Of a stretch of DNA of 64,000 nucleotides, positions 23,524 through 33,537 are shown piece after piece. Location: the NCBI RefSeq assembly GCF_012273895.1, contig NC_052112.1, positions 3,162,001 to 3,226,000 on the forward strand. The letters run 5' to 3'. Both the position numbers and the translations under genes were made by a program. This DNA is from Zerene cesonia (lineage: Eukaryota; Arthropoda; Insecta; Lepidoptera; Pieridae). The stretch's first letter is position 1. The number at the start of each line of letters is the position of its first letter. The notes below the pieces were generated by a model. That model ran no database searches, had not been told where the DNA came from, and saw nothing but the letters and a program-made list of their open reading frames with translations.

Positions 23524-24876
23524 AATATATAAAAGCAAAAAATTGTATTGACGTACACCGATATCTTGAATATTAAGACCATCCATTCTTTAGAACAGCT
23601 GTTATATGCTTTGTTAAAAGTTTTCATTCAAATGAAAGCTAAGCAAATACCGTTGCATTAATTGAATTAAATGTACCTACATAATTACAAAACCACGGCA
23701 GTGGCAGTTCGCCAAAATATGCAGTAGGCCGCATATTGATGTAGTTACTGTTATATAAGTCTCTTCTCTATCTTTCTTTCTAAATTTCTCTATAAGTCTC
23801 TTTTATAGAACTCACATTTAATAATAGATAGAACCAAAAAATATTCTGAATTGAGTTTTTTAATTAAATCCGGTTTAAGTGTGTGTATATATGTATTGGG
23901 TAGTATATTGTTATTTTTTAATTTAATTAATACTCTATAATATAGAAACAAGCAGGAACGCATTTCTACACTATGTCCCATACAACATAGTCTTATCAGA
24001 AGAAGTTTGTCAAACCCGTATGCAATTATTCACATCGTTGCTTTTCTGAATAAAAGATTACTCCTACCGAAGAATTCAAAGGCCGTACGTTTGCGTAAAT
24101 ACTTTCTTTTCTCAAACAAGCAATTTGTCTTACGGAGAAATACGTCAAGCAGAAAACGCAATGCATTATGCAACGCGGCCTCTGGCCATCTTGACGTATT
24201 TGAAACAATCCATCGAATCGGCACGTTTCCCTAACGCATGTGCCAAATATTGCAAATATGATGACATTCGCAACGAATTATTCACACGTGTGTTAACTAG
24301 CTGAATATGGAACAATCAATCGAGCGATCTTTGTTATGATAGTTATCAGTAATGAAAATATTCCATGAAATATTATAAAACTTGAGATCCTTATCACTTC
24401 GTCGTTTCTCACCAAATATTCGTTTTAATACTTTTCTTTCATTTATTTGGGAGGGAAATTAATAGAAACTAGAAATAAGTCAATGTTTTCTATTTTCTTG
24501 TTTTTTCAGTTTTTTAATTTAATTTAGTTTAACATTCCCACTTATAACAATTACGGTTCAGGTAATGAGGCACGAGAAATTACCGCAATAATTAAATGAT
24601 TGCGGGCAAATTATAAAACAAAGACTGTAAGAACATGTCATTTGCAAAAAATAGTATTTGTCTGTGACCTACATACATGATACACTTAGAGATGTACTTT
24701 TTGTGTTGTTTATTTTTTGAACACTCTGCATACAGAGTACATATAAATATTATTTAGTATTAATTTGATTTCACTGCTTGTTTCTATCTGAAGCCTTTGT
24801 TAGTTTCGTTTAATATTTCAAACGACAAACATGAAAACAAAATTTCTCTAACAAAACACTGTAAATACAGAAGCAA
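23524..24876. other. intergenic DNA
   Basis: Region 24007-24234 has three overlapping 60-75 codon frames on both strands and somewhat higher GC. With all frames open none is favoured. A small stem ccgcaat/attgcgg lies at about 24583-24606. Confidence 0.4.
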
Positions 24877-24912
24877 CAATTATTAAGGTCAGCCTTTCAG
24901 CTCACTTTGACA
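24877..24912 (+). promoter_or_regulatory. element B, first copy (paired with 33004-33039)
   Basis: 'caattattaaggtca' then a 10-base spacer and 'tcactttga'. By hand 30 of 34 positions match the second copy at 33 kb. AGGTCA is a nuclear-receptor half-site; the far end reads, on the other strand, TCAAAGTGA, a weaker half-site, so the unit is an inverted pair. Confidence 0.45.
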
Positions 24913-25090
24913 TAAAATGAGCTCACGAATGGCAGTACTCATTAACGGGACTAACTTGAATTTCATATCATATTATTCTCTAAACAATTACTTAGAATTT
25001 TCAAAAAAAGAATGCGTTAGGAATTTGCGCGGCAATGTAGGCAGATAAGAAAGCTTTACTTTTTTAATTATCTGACATTTTTCTAACGCT
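24913..25090. other. intergenic DNA before the SINE
   Basis: Nothing recognised. Confidence 0.4.
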
Positions 25091-25424
25091 ATTTATAACT
25101 TTTGCAGTGCAAAGCAGTGGTGGCTCAGTGGTGAGGACCTCGGACTTCAAAATCGATAAGTCGGGGTTCGAGACCGGGCGAGCGTGCAGGAAATAAATTG
25201 ATTTTTCAATTTATCTGCACATGTGGATAACATCACCACTGCTTAAAACGGTGAAGGAAAACATCGTGAGGAAACCGGCATGTCCAAGAATCAAAAGTTC
25301 GACGACATGTGACATCTGCCAACCCGCACTTGGCCAGCGTGGTGGATTATGGCCTGAACCCTCATAGGAGGCCTGTGTCCCAGCAGTGGGAACATATATG
25401 GGCTGATGATGATTTATAACTTTT
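25091..25424 (+). mobile_element. tRNA-derived SINE with perfect 13-bp target duplication
   Basis: The body is 25104-25411. The RNA polymerase III A box tggctcagtgg (25121-25131) and B box ggttcgagacc (25165-25175) both match the consensus (TRGCNNAGYGG, GGTTCGANNCC). The tail contains 'cctgtgtcccagcagtggga' and ends in a short (gat)n run. The 13 bases atttataactttt at 25091-25103 recur exactly at 25412-25424, marking LINE-driven insertion. The intact boxes and duplication suggest a recent insertion. It is not a tRNA gene: no anticodon or acceptor stem folds. Confidence 0.88.
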
Positions 25425-25800
25425 ATGAAAAGAAAGAGGAAGATGGTGCTGACGTTACAAAGTATTTTAATGATTGTGTAAATTAATATGACTGCAGTAG
25501 AAAAAACGCGTTTTTATGATGATACAATGTTTTTAAGAAAACTAGGTTTATCGTTATTCAACAAAGTTTAGATAACACGGGCCGCAAGATGGATTTCTTG
25601 GTAAGTTTGAAACGTTATCAGCCTTCAAGAAAGTTTCGCGCTTCTCATAGTTGCTAACTTAATTTGGTCACATTTACATCGTAACACTAGCTAGCTACTA
25701 ACGTTATATGTTCTCCGCTCGCAGTAATTTATGTCACGGATCTTAGTAATAATCCTTAAGATACAATTATCTTAACTAAACTCAAATATTTTAGATAAGT
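25425..25800. other. intergenic DNA
   Basis: Nothing recognised. Confidence 0.4.
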
Positions 25801-25809
25801 TTTTTTTTG

Positions 25810-26112
25810 ACGTGACAACGTCTTAAATTAGGTTGCGACTCGGAGTCACTCATGAAAAAGTGTAACGCCCGGTAACGTTACGATGAGTCACCGAACTATG
25901 ATCGGTCCGCCGAGCGCGCAGCACTAGAGAATTAGGCGCATTGAATCGGCGCCTGCTTGTGTCTCTGTCTCTGTCTTTTTAGTAAACAAAATATATTTTC
26001 TGTAGTTAAAATTTGTGCAATTCTTATTTTCATTCAATTCCTTGTTCCTATTGTGCAATTTAATAATATTCATATCAATAAATATTCTACCGAGAAAAAG
26101 ACGTTGTCACGT
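25810..26112. mobile_element. DNA transposon-like element with 15-bp perfect inverted ends
   Basis: acgtgacaacgtctt at 25810-25824 is the exact reverse complement of 26098-26112, and both ends sit beside T/A runs. Inside, 25855-25895 is rich in small dyads (gtcactcat ... atgagtcac around a gtaacg palindrome), as in foldback elements. About 300 bases, no transposase. The 72-codon ORF inside is an artefact. Confidence 0.6.
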
Positions 26113-26635
26113 AAAATCTTCGCCCGTAAATCCGACTTTACAGGCAACCATTTTTTTTGTTTAAATGTTTTCTGATTTGAAAAATTATTTAAATGTTAGA
26201 AAGTACCTAGTGACAGGTAGGATTCCGACATAAACCACGGCACGGCACCATGTTCTGGGGGCCGTGGGTTTCTGTGCAAGATTTCCCCACTCATAAAAAA
26301 TTCTTATGTTGGTATATTAAATTACCTAATAGAAGACGTACACATTCATATATAGTAGTTTTAAAAAATAGTTATACATTAATGTTGCAATAAAAATTAA
26401 TGCGTTCAAAACATTATATTATGTTTCTTAAAACTGTAACAATGTCATTGACATATTACGTAGGTTTTGTAAATATCGATGAATAAACATACATTTAAAT
26501 AAAAATCCTACTACGCAATATAATGAAGGTATTATTTATTGTATGTACGGAAACAAATATGTAGTAAGTATAAAGCAGGATATACCCTGAAGTTGCATAA
26601 ATCTCTTCCATAAAGTCTCACAGACGTCATGAAAG
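26113..26635. other. intergenic DNA
   Basis: Nothing recognised except a GC-richer patch at 26228-26275 without an open frame. Confidence 0.4.
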
Positions 26636-26680
26636 TAACAAGACACCTAATTTCCTCAGATAAACTCGCTAGCGACTTAA
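26636..26680 (+). promoter_or_regulatory. element C, first copy (paired with 33492-33537)
   Basis: 'agacacctaatttcc' is identical in both copies. It is followed, after a 4-base length difference, by 'tcag' and a 'gctag' core (tcgctagcgac here, catagctaggt there). The pairing is weaker than for elements A and B, but it occupies the same relative order. Confidence 0.35.
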
Positions 26681-27596
26681 ACGCTTACTGTGATATACTT
26701 ACAATACTTACGAGCTATTGTTGTTCAATATCCTTTGACACAAACGAGTTTAATTTTATATGTTCATGTCTTAAACAGTAATTTAAATACATTCCAAAAT
26801 GTACTGATTAATTAATATTCCATGAGCATACCCATATTTCATTGCGGTAAAAATTAGTCTATGCCATTCTCTAGCCTCTGAATGATGACCATACACAAAA
26901 TTTATACCATGAAAACAAATAAAGATATATACAATTTAACTTTGTTGGAATTTTTAAACATAATAATATAATTTTTCTTTATTACAACAAATCTCTCAGA
27001 TCGTTATATTATTAAATTATTCTAAAATGTCAAAAATTTCTAATTTAATAACAGCAAGGGTAAAACATTTAACTTTTGCGTAAGGAATAAATAGAACACA
27101 TCCATCAACCCACTTAAAAAATAATTTAGAATTCATATCACAGCTTGGAAATTTAGACTTTTAAAATGCCGACATTATGTATTCATATTTTCACATTACG
27201 TATGTTGGATGGGTGGAACATGTTTTGAAAAGCTATTGAAAATTTATAACCCTGAAAATAATGAAAACGTTTACGGAAAATGGGAAAATCTATTTTCTGC
27301 CGTGTTTTGATTACCGTTTACTTTTTATTAGCACTCATCAATTTCATCGCTGTATAAAATATATTGATGTACGTCAATATATTAATGCCCTGGCTCTACC
27401 TAGGTTATTTGATAACTAACAAAAACATTTTAAATTTCATTCATATGAAAACTACGAATTAGAAAAGGCTTAACTAACTCAAAATGTTATCCAATTGCCT
27501 TAATTCACATACAACTCATATCTCACAGAACAAGGGACGTTTGGTAGTAATATTTATGTATTATCTAGTATTATGTTATCTGTCTATCTTTTGTAT
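26681..27596. other. AT-rich intergenic DNA
   Basis: Nothing recognised. Confidence 0.45.
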
Positions 27597-27905
27597 GTGG
27601 TAGGTAGTCGAGCACGCTTCGGTACGAATTGGGCCAACTCGCACCGAGGAAGTACCACACCACCCCACAGAAAACCAACGTGAAATAGCAATACTGTGTT
27701 TCGTTCGGTGAGTGGGGAGCCGGAGGCCCATATCCTTTTCCTCACCCTTCCCAGTCCTTTCCTTAGTTCCTCTCGTCAATCCTTTCTTCATCCCTCTCCG
27801 ATTTGAAGCCAGCAATCCATTTGTAGAGGCATAAGGTCTCTACAACGTTCATGGGCGGTGGTAGAGCTTACGATCAAGCGACCCACCAACTCCATTGCCG
27901 ACAAT
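27597..27905 (+). repeat. dispersed lepidopteran repeat ('gtcgagcacgcttcgg' family)
   Basis: 'ggtagtcgagcacgcttcgg' 'tacgaattgggccaactcgc' 'accgaggaagtaccacacc' then a C/T-rich tract and 'gttcatgggcggtggtagag'. I recognise this as a common lepidopteran interspersed repeat. The C/T-rich tract resembles those at 35650 and 46870. The minus-strand 79-codon ORF inside it is not a gene. Confidence 0.65.
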
Positions 27906-27983
27906 GACATCAATCTGTGGTTATGTAAAGTAACAGACAAAGATTCAATTGCTGTGCAGATAATATACTATATATAAATATAT

Positions 27984-28109
27984 AGATTCCCCTACTATCT
28001 CTATTATCTCTAATTCTCCTACTATATCTACCTCCTATATACTACTATATATAAATTCTCCTGAATTCCTATGGCTAGATTTGCTATTGTAACAGGAATA
28101 GGGGAATCT
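27984..28109. repeat. low-complexity cta/tat tract between 11-bp inverted repeats
   Basis: agattccccta (27984-27994) and taggggaatct (28099-28109) are exact reverse complements flanking 'ctactat/ctcctac' repeats. Confidence 0.5.
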
Positions 28110-28942
28110 TTGCAATCATCCTACCTATGTTTTTCACAAAAATACAAATTATTTTTTGACAAAATTTAGTAAGTTAATTGTGGTTTCCTATAAAACTGAA
28201 TACATCCAATTTAGTACGTTTAAAATCTCTTGTTGTTTTTAACTTATACTTCGTTATTGTGTTGATCCACTGCGATGTTTGCAGAACAGTGAGTAAATCC
28301 TTTTGGGATTTAATATAATGTACATAGAGTCTGTATTAAACTATGTTTGACCGAGAAATAAATTGGTTATCTTTGTTATATTTCCTTAAATAGAGAATTT
28401 ATTGCACACGTTTTTAATATCTTTAAAAGGTTGTTTTTAGCTAGAATCCAATATGCTGTTTATTAATTATATAATAAATGTGTTTTTTTTTTTCAAAAAC
28501 TTTTAACGTGTTTTGATACGAACTACTGTTAGGTATACATTATTATATACAATTTAATTGTTAATTTTAGTGATAATCACACACCTGTGGTCATATAATA
28601 ATACGTTTGAAACAATTTTCTCCAAGCATTACAGTTTGTATACAGAAATCTAAAACGACATTAATAAAAATATTTTTAACAATGCGAAAAAGTACCCTTA
28701 CTGATAAACATATTTCATTTGTTATTTTACATTACTAAAGAATTCCATTGGATTTCGTTACGCCACAAACTGAATTCGTTATCAAGCTGAGTGGAGCGGT
28801 ATTTGAAAAATGTTGATGAAATTGTAACAGCACATACATCATACTTGACGATCAGGGACGAATGTTAGCATTGCTAAAAAGGCGTTTTAAATCATTAATA
28901 TTCATTTAAGTTTTTCAGAATTATGGAATTGATGATGTATAT
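28110..28942. other. AT-rich intergenic DNA
   Basis: Nothing recognised. Confidence 0.45.
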
Positions 28943-28986
28943 AATATTGAAATGATTTAAGAATTATATTAAATCATTTCAATATT
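28943..28986. repeat. perfect 18-bp stem, 8-nt loop hairpin
   Basis: aatattgaaatgatttaa / gaattata / ttaaatcatttcaatatt: all 18 pairs match. It could be the core of a foldback element. A microRNA precursor is unlikely because the stem is perfect but short and has no longer arms. Confidence 0.75.
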
Positions 28987-29444
28987 CTTGAATTCGTAAA
29001 AATGTAATAATCTACATTTCTCGTATGTCATATTACAATTACAATTTAACATCTTCGCATGTAATACAATCAAACGAACGTGTGGAGTATATTTATACTT
29101 GTTGTAAAACATGCTTGGTTAATAAATGTTGCGCAACAGTTTATCAAAATTTCATGGTGGGCGAGAATGCTGCTGGAAACTATGTTCAGCGCTTTTCGGG
29201 CGACAATTCTTGGCATTCCGTTATCAACTCTGCAACATAAACATCATGCAATTACATCTGCAACATTAGCAATGTTCGAGCAACTCCGCAACACGTCACT
29301 GTAATATTGTTGCTCAACAAATGCATTCTACTTTACATATTTTTAAGTATTTCAACGATTCAATAACACATGAAATGATTTCACGGAAACCTAGTGTTTA
29401 TAAAGCCGTTTTTAAGAATTATTGCTCTAAAGGATTCATCTGTT
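28987..29444. other. intergenic DNA with overlapping ORFs
   Basis: Two 71-74 codon plus-strand frames overlap at 29025-29304. Neither has splice or family support. Confidence 0.4.
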
Positions 29445-29555
29445 TCAATTATTGTTATTTTCCAGGAATATGCGACTTTCACACGATAACGTGAAAGCAA
29501 TTACAAGAGCACTGCCATCAATCTCGGCTTATAATCGCGTTTTGGTTTTAGATCA
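29445..29555 (+). promoter_or_regulatory. element A, second copy
   Basis: 'caattatt', 'ttttccagg', 'ctttcacacgataacgtgaa' 'agcaattacaa' and 'ggcttataatcg' follow the order seen at 20041-20135. The dyad is TTTCAC-N8-GTGAAA here versus TTCACA-N3-TGTGAA there, so symmetry is kept while the spacer changes. Confidence 0.45.
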
Positions 29556-30967
29556 TAAAACCACACTCTCCACGCTAACAATTCAATTCTCGTTGTAACA
29601 AGGGAGGTTGGAAATATAATTTTAACATATATGTGTGACAGGTAATGAAATAATGCAATAATCATTTACGTGTCACATATAGGAGGTAAACTATTCGCTT
29701 AGCTTCTTTTATTTTGGCTTTCTACGTAAGAATGTCGAGGTTTTTCAATGTTGACGAAATCTACGTTTTTTATATTAGTATTGTTTTTTAGTACAACATA
29801 GTTTCAAATCGTTTGAAGAGATAAAGAACAATACAATTCTGCAATCAAATCTCGATTTTTATTCGCTCTCTTTCAAATTTCGTTAAATTTTTCTTTGAAC
29901 GTACCTACTGTAATTTTTCAAGAAATATGTTATCTATTCCTTGCTGCGTGATTTATTTCATTATAATCATTATTAAAAGTATTTTCTGTTTGCAAAATTT
30001 TTATTGTCCTCCGCAATAAATAACATCTTCACGGAAAATTTTAATAATTGCCTATCAAATTAACGCCGCCGAATGTTTATCTAAAATTACAACGCAAAAT
30101 TGAAACGTTTATTTTAATATTATCTGACCTCAGGTGCTTGAAGATTTTGTTGGCGGAACTTTAAAAAAATATGCCAGAAATATAACACCATTTTAGGGTA
30201 CACGGAAAGGCTGTCAGTAGCAAGTATGCAAACAATCAACGAATACTGAGCGTGAAGATGACGTTTGGGACAAACAAATAGAAAGAGAAATGCTTCGTCA
30301 TAACGCTCTACGTGTGATGTATAATAATGCATTTATAATACTGCTGGGACTGTCTCGCTACTGCAGTACATCTGGAATGTTCGCAACCGCACATAATGAT
30401 GGAAAAAAAGGCTTCTACCTTTGATAGAGTTCGGGCAGTCAGCACAGTCTTGTGAATGAGATTGCGGACAAATGTCTATTTGTCGTCCTTCGTGGGACAC
30501 TTTGTGCGTACACTTGTCCATTCAAAGCGACAGTTTTACACATAAAGCGTGCGTAAATTAATAATTTCTATTCGATCTCTGTTATCTGATTGTTTCGTAT
30601 AAAATAAATAAATACCATACGTACCTAAAAGTATACAAACATAATATATTTTAGGTACTATTATATTTAATAATTAATTAATTTACTCGATATTTACTTT
30701 ATTTCTATCTACATTATCAATCGCTTTTTGGTGGCATAGCGTACCTATTTCTTATTTCATCAGAGTTCTGAATGATTTTAATTCATATTTCTCGAATTAT
30801 TTCTCATTAACTTCTTGGCGATTAAGAAATCATACGAAATTTTAGTGTTTTTTTACTGTAAGGTAAATTCAGAATACTACCAACAAAGAGAAGAAGATAG
30901 AATAACATAATACATATACAATTTAAATATAATAATGTTTATGTTTAACGACGCTTGCTGTCTCCAG
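29556..30967. other. intergenic DNA
   Basis: An imperfect hairpin surrounds 'aggtaatgaaataatgcaat' at about 29628-29682 (atatgtg... / ...cacatat). Minus-strand ORFs at 30120-30521 have mixed composition but no splice support. Confidence 0.4.
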
Positions 30968-31042
30968 TTATACTCAACCGCCAAGGCCACATCCTACCCG
31001 CAACCTAATTTTAGTTCATACGAAAAGCCTTTAAATATTTAA
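30968..31042 (+). CDS. candidate terminal exon, unknown gene
   Basis: A good acceptor (cgcttgctgtctccag) ends at 30967. Then 24 codons in phase 0 (including LYSTAKATSYPQPNFSSYEK) lead to TAA at 31040. The two other phases are also open for 13-22 codons, which weakens the call. GC is above background. No protein is recognised. Confidence 0.25.
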   Translation, partial: LYSTAKATSYPQPNFSSYEKPLNI

Positions 31043-31789
31043 ATATGCGGGATCTACGCAAGGCACGGAAGTTAATGCAAATACCCTCGTAATTTTAAAA
31101 AAGAACAAGAAACACGAAACATTTGTTTTATTTTGAGTAATGTAAACATCTTTTTGACGTCAGACCTTTAATTAACTTTGTCAATATATAGTATGTACAG
31201 GCACAAATAAAGCAAAAGTTACATAAGGCGGTGGTCAGATTAATATTTAATATTCGATAATAAACTATAAATTTATAAGCCCATTTCGTATCAGCTTCAT
31301 GAAAGCTTGTTGTAGAAACAATATTTGTTGTACAACATTTATACACACAGCTTAAGTTAAGAACGAAATGCAATTTTTAAAGCCTATCTACATTGTTATT
31401 TTCTCGTTTACATTATGAACGCCTGGCCATGTAACTATTATTTTTGATATTACGACTTTACGATTTTTGAATTTGTATGTTGGTAAAAAAAAATCGTACC
31501 AATGCTTAGTTAATAATAAAATCATACTCATATATATAAAGAAATTTAAAATCTGAAAGAATAAAACACATTATGCGTCATTTAAATTTAAATTGTCTAC
31601 TAGTGACCAGTGCCGTCGCTTGTCTAAGGGTACCCTCAAGAAATGTAATGGCAGCAAAATAAGATCTAAATTATAAACTTTAAGAATACTTACATAGGTA
31701 CAGACTGCAGGAAGTGACTCTGTTTTAAAATATGTAGCGAATTAAGAATATATAGAAAGAAATTAATAGAAAAAATTATTATAAATTCG
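31043..31789. other. AT-rich intergenic DNA
   Basis: Nothing recognised. Confidence 0.4.
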
Positions 31790-31905
31790 GCATAACATTA
31801 CTATTCCCGTGACCACGCTCGCTGTAAAGTGTTCGAAACGTCGAGTTAATTATATAATGAATAAATCGCGTTTAAAATCCGTTAAAAAGTTTTTAATTTC
31901 TAAAT
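31790..31905 (+). repeat. probable dispersed repeat ('gttcgaaacgtcgag')
   Basis: 'gtgaccacgctcgctgtaaa' 'gtgttcgaaacgtcgagtta' and 'taaatcgcgtttaaaatccg' have the style of a known lepidopteran interspersed repeat. This is the only copy in the window, so the call rests on recall alone. Confidence 0.3.
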
Positions 31906-33003
31906 GTATAATACTCGCTTAAATCAAACACAAAAAATTACTATTCAATTAAATAATAATAATATGACACTACTACTGAATTTACCATCCAAATGATGTT
32001 ATCGATATTTTACGTAATTTTTTGGAGTTATAGAAATTTTTTAGATCACACAAACACACAAATAAACACACATCTCGTGAGCTTATTTGTATATTAATCC
32101 TATTTTAGTTAGTTTATAGTTCAGTGTAAAAAAATGTAAATCACAGCAGCTCTATTTTAACTGCAATATTCGTATTATACTGCATCTAATAAATATTCGC
32201 TTTTAGCACAGGAAATTGCTTGATCTTGACAAGTTGGGAGTAGACTCAAACGCGAAGCTTATAATACGTGCAATATAAATACCTTCTTTAAAATGACTTC
32301 TAAAAATAACGTACCCTTTCTAGAATATTGAATCCACCACCCACCAAAAAATATTTTTTTACATAAAGTTTTGACTATAAGTTGATCCTAAAATTGGTCT
32401 ATCATTATACAGTGATACCACTATCCATGGTTTTGTGGTCTATAAAACACCCATATGGCATAGGTGTAACTACCGTTTTATATTATATATACAGATTTTC
32501 TTCAATTACATAATTAATTAACAAGCGCAGGTGAATAAATCAATACAATACACGTCATAAGTGTTTTCATACTGTTGTATGTGTCAATATATAAATGAAT
32601 TTATGAAAAATGTGTCTCTTACTAGCAAGTCTTCTAAAACTGTTCTACACTCATGAAACGTGATGTTGGATGCATTTATACTTTAATATTTTTTGCCCAT
32701 GAGTAGTCTCATATGCGGCAATAAGGCATTATAAGAGAGTTTATGACAAATGCATGAAAGTCTGGTAAATATTTATTTTACTAGGACATGCAGAAACTAC
32801 TTATTATAAATAATTACTCGCTTGTCTATTCTAGAGAGTTTTGATCTTCAGATATGTTTGAATGGAATAAAGCGGCACAATCCTTTTGTGTATTTTTATA
32901 GTAATGGATAGAACTTCGTTACTACTTCATTTTCCGTTAAAATCAGATTAATTACATTCATCTGTAACTTTGTAAAGTTTAGAACATTGGAAGTGTAACA
33001 GTC
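31906..33003. other. AT-rich intergenic DNA
   Basis: Nothing recognised. Confidence 0.45.
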
Positions 33004-33039
33004 GTCAATTATTAAGGTCAAGCTTTTAGCTCACCTTGA
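33004..33039 (+). promoter_or_regulatory. element B, second copy
   Basis: 'caattattaaggtca', a 10-base spacer, 'tcaccttga'. Here both half-sites are strong (AAGGTCA and, reversed, AAGGTGA), giving an inverted pair with spacer 10. See 24877-24912. Confidence 0.45.
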
Positions 33040-33491
33040 TGCCGGGGATAATTTATAATAGTTAACTTAATAGTGATTGTTATAAAGTTTCCTTCCACTC
33101 AACCTACTTGAGTTATCTTAATATTTTATATCTTTTACTTGGAGTTGATTGATAAAATTTAAAATGCTATACATTAGAACCTTGTAATAATGTATCTGAA
33201 GCATTTACTGATGACCATGTCATACATAAAAGAAAACAACGCCAATACTAGTAATTCATAATAGTATTTTGATACTTAATTTTATTTTTATTATATGAAA
33301 TGATTGTTATTTTTCCTTGTACGAGAGAAATTTTAAAAGCGTTATAAATACACGAATACATTTTTTTTTATAATTAACCGTTGTGTATTTCCTTCTTCTT
33401 TTAAATAGAATAATCATATATTAGTTACGTTGTTATGTAAACTGTAACAACACCTTTCCATTATCGCTATAAGGGAACAAGGTTTACCATC

Positions 33492-33537
33492 AACAACTAG
33501 ACACCTAATTTCCGTTTTCAGTGAATCCATAGCTAGG
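33492..33537 (+). promoter_or_regulatory. element C, second copy
   Basis: 'aactagacacctaatttccg' then 'ttttcag' and 'atagctaggt'. It sits 0.45 kb after element B, whereas the first copies of B and C are 1.7 kb apart (the SINE and the TIR element lie between them). Confidence 0.35.

Noticed and set aside
25121..25175. tRNA gene suggested by perfect A and B boxes
   Set aside because: No acceptor stem or anticodon arm; the sequence continues into a SINE body with target duplication.
27576..27815. 79-codon minus-strand ORF, GC-rich
   Set aside because: Lies wholly inside a recognised dispersed repeat.
29025..29304. Overlapping 71-74 codon plus-strand ORFs
   Set aside because: Two frames open together, no splice support, repeated 'gcaac' words suggest low complexity.
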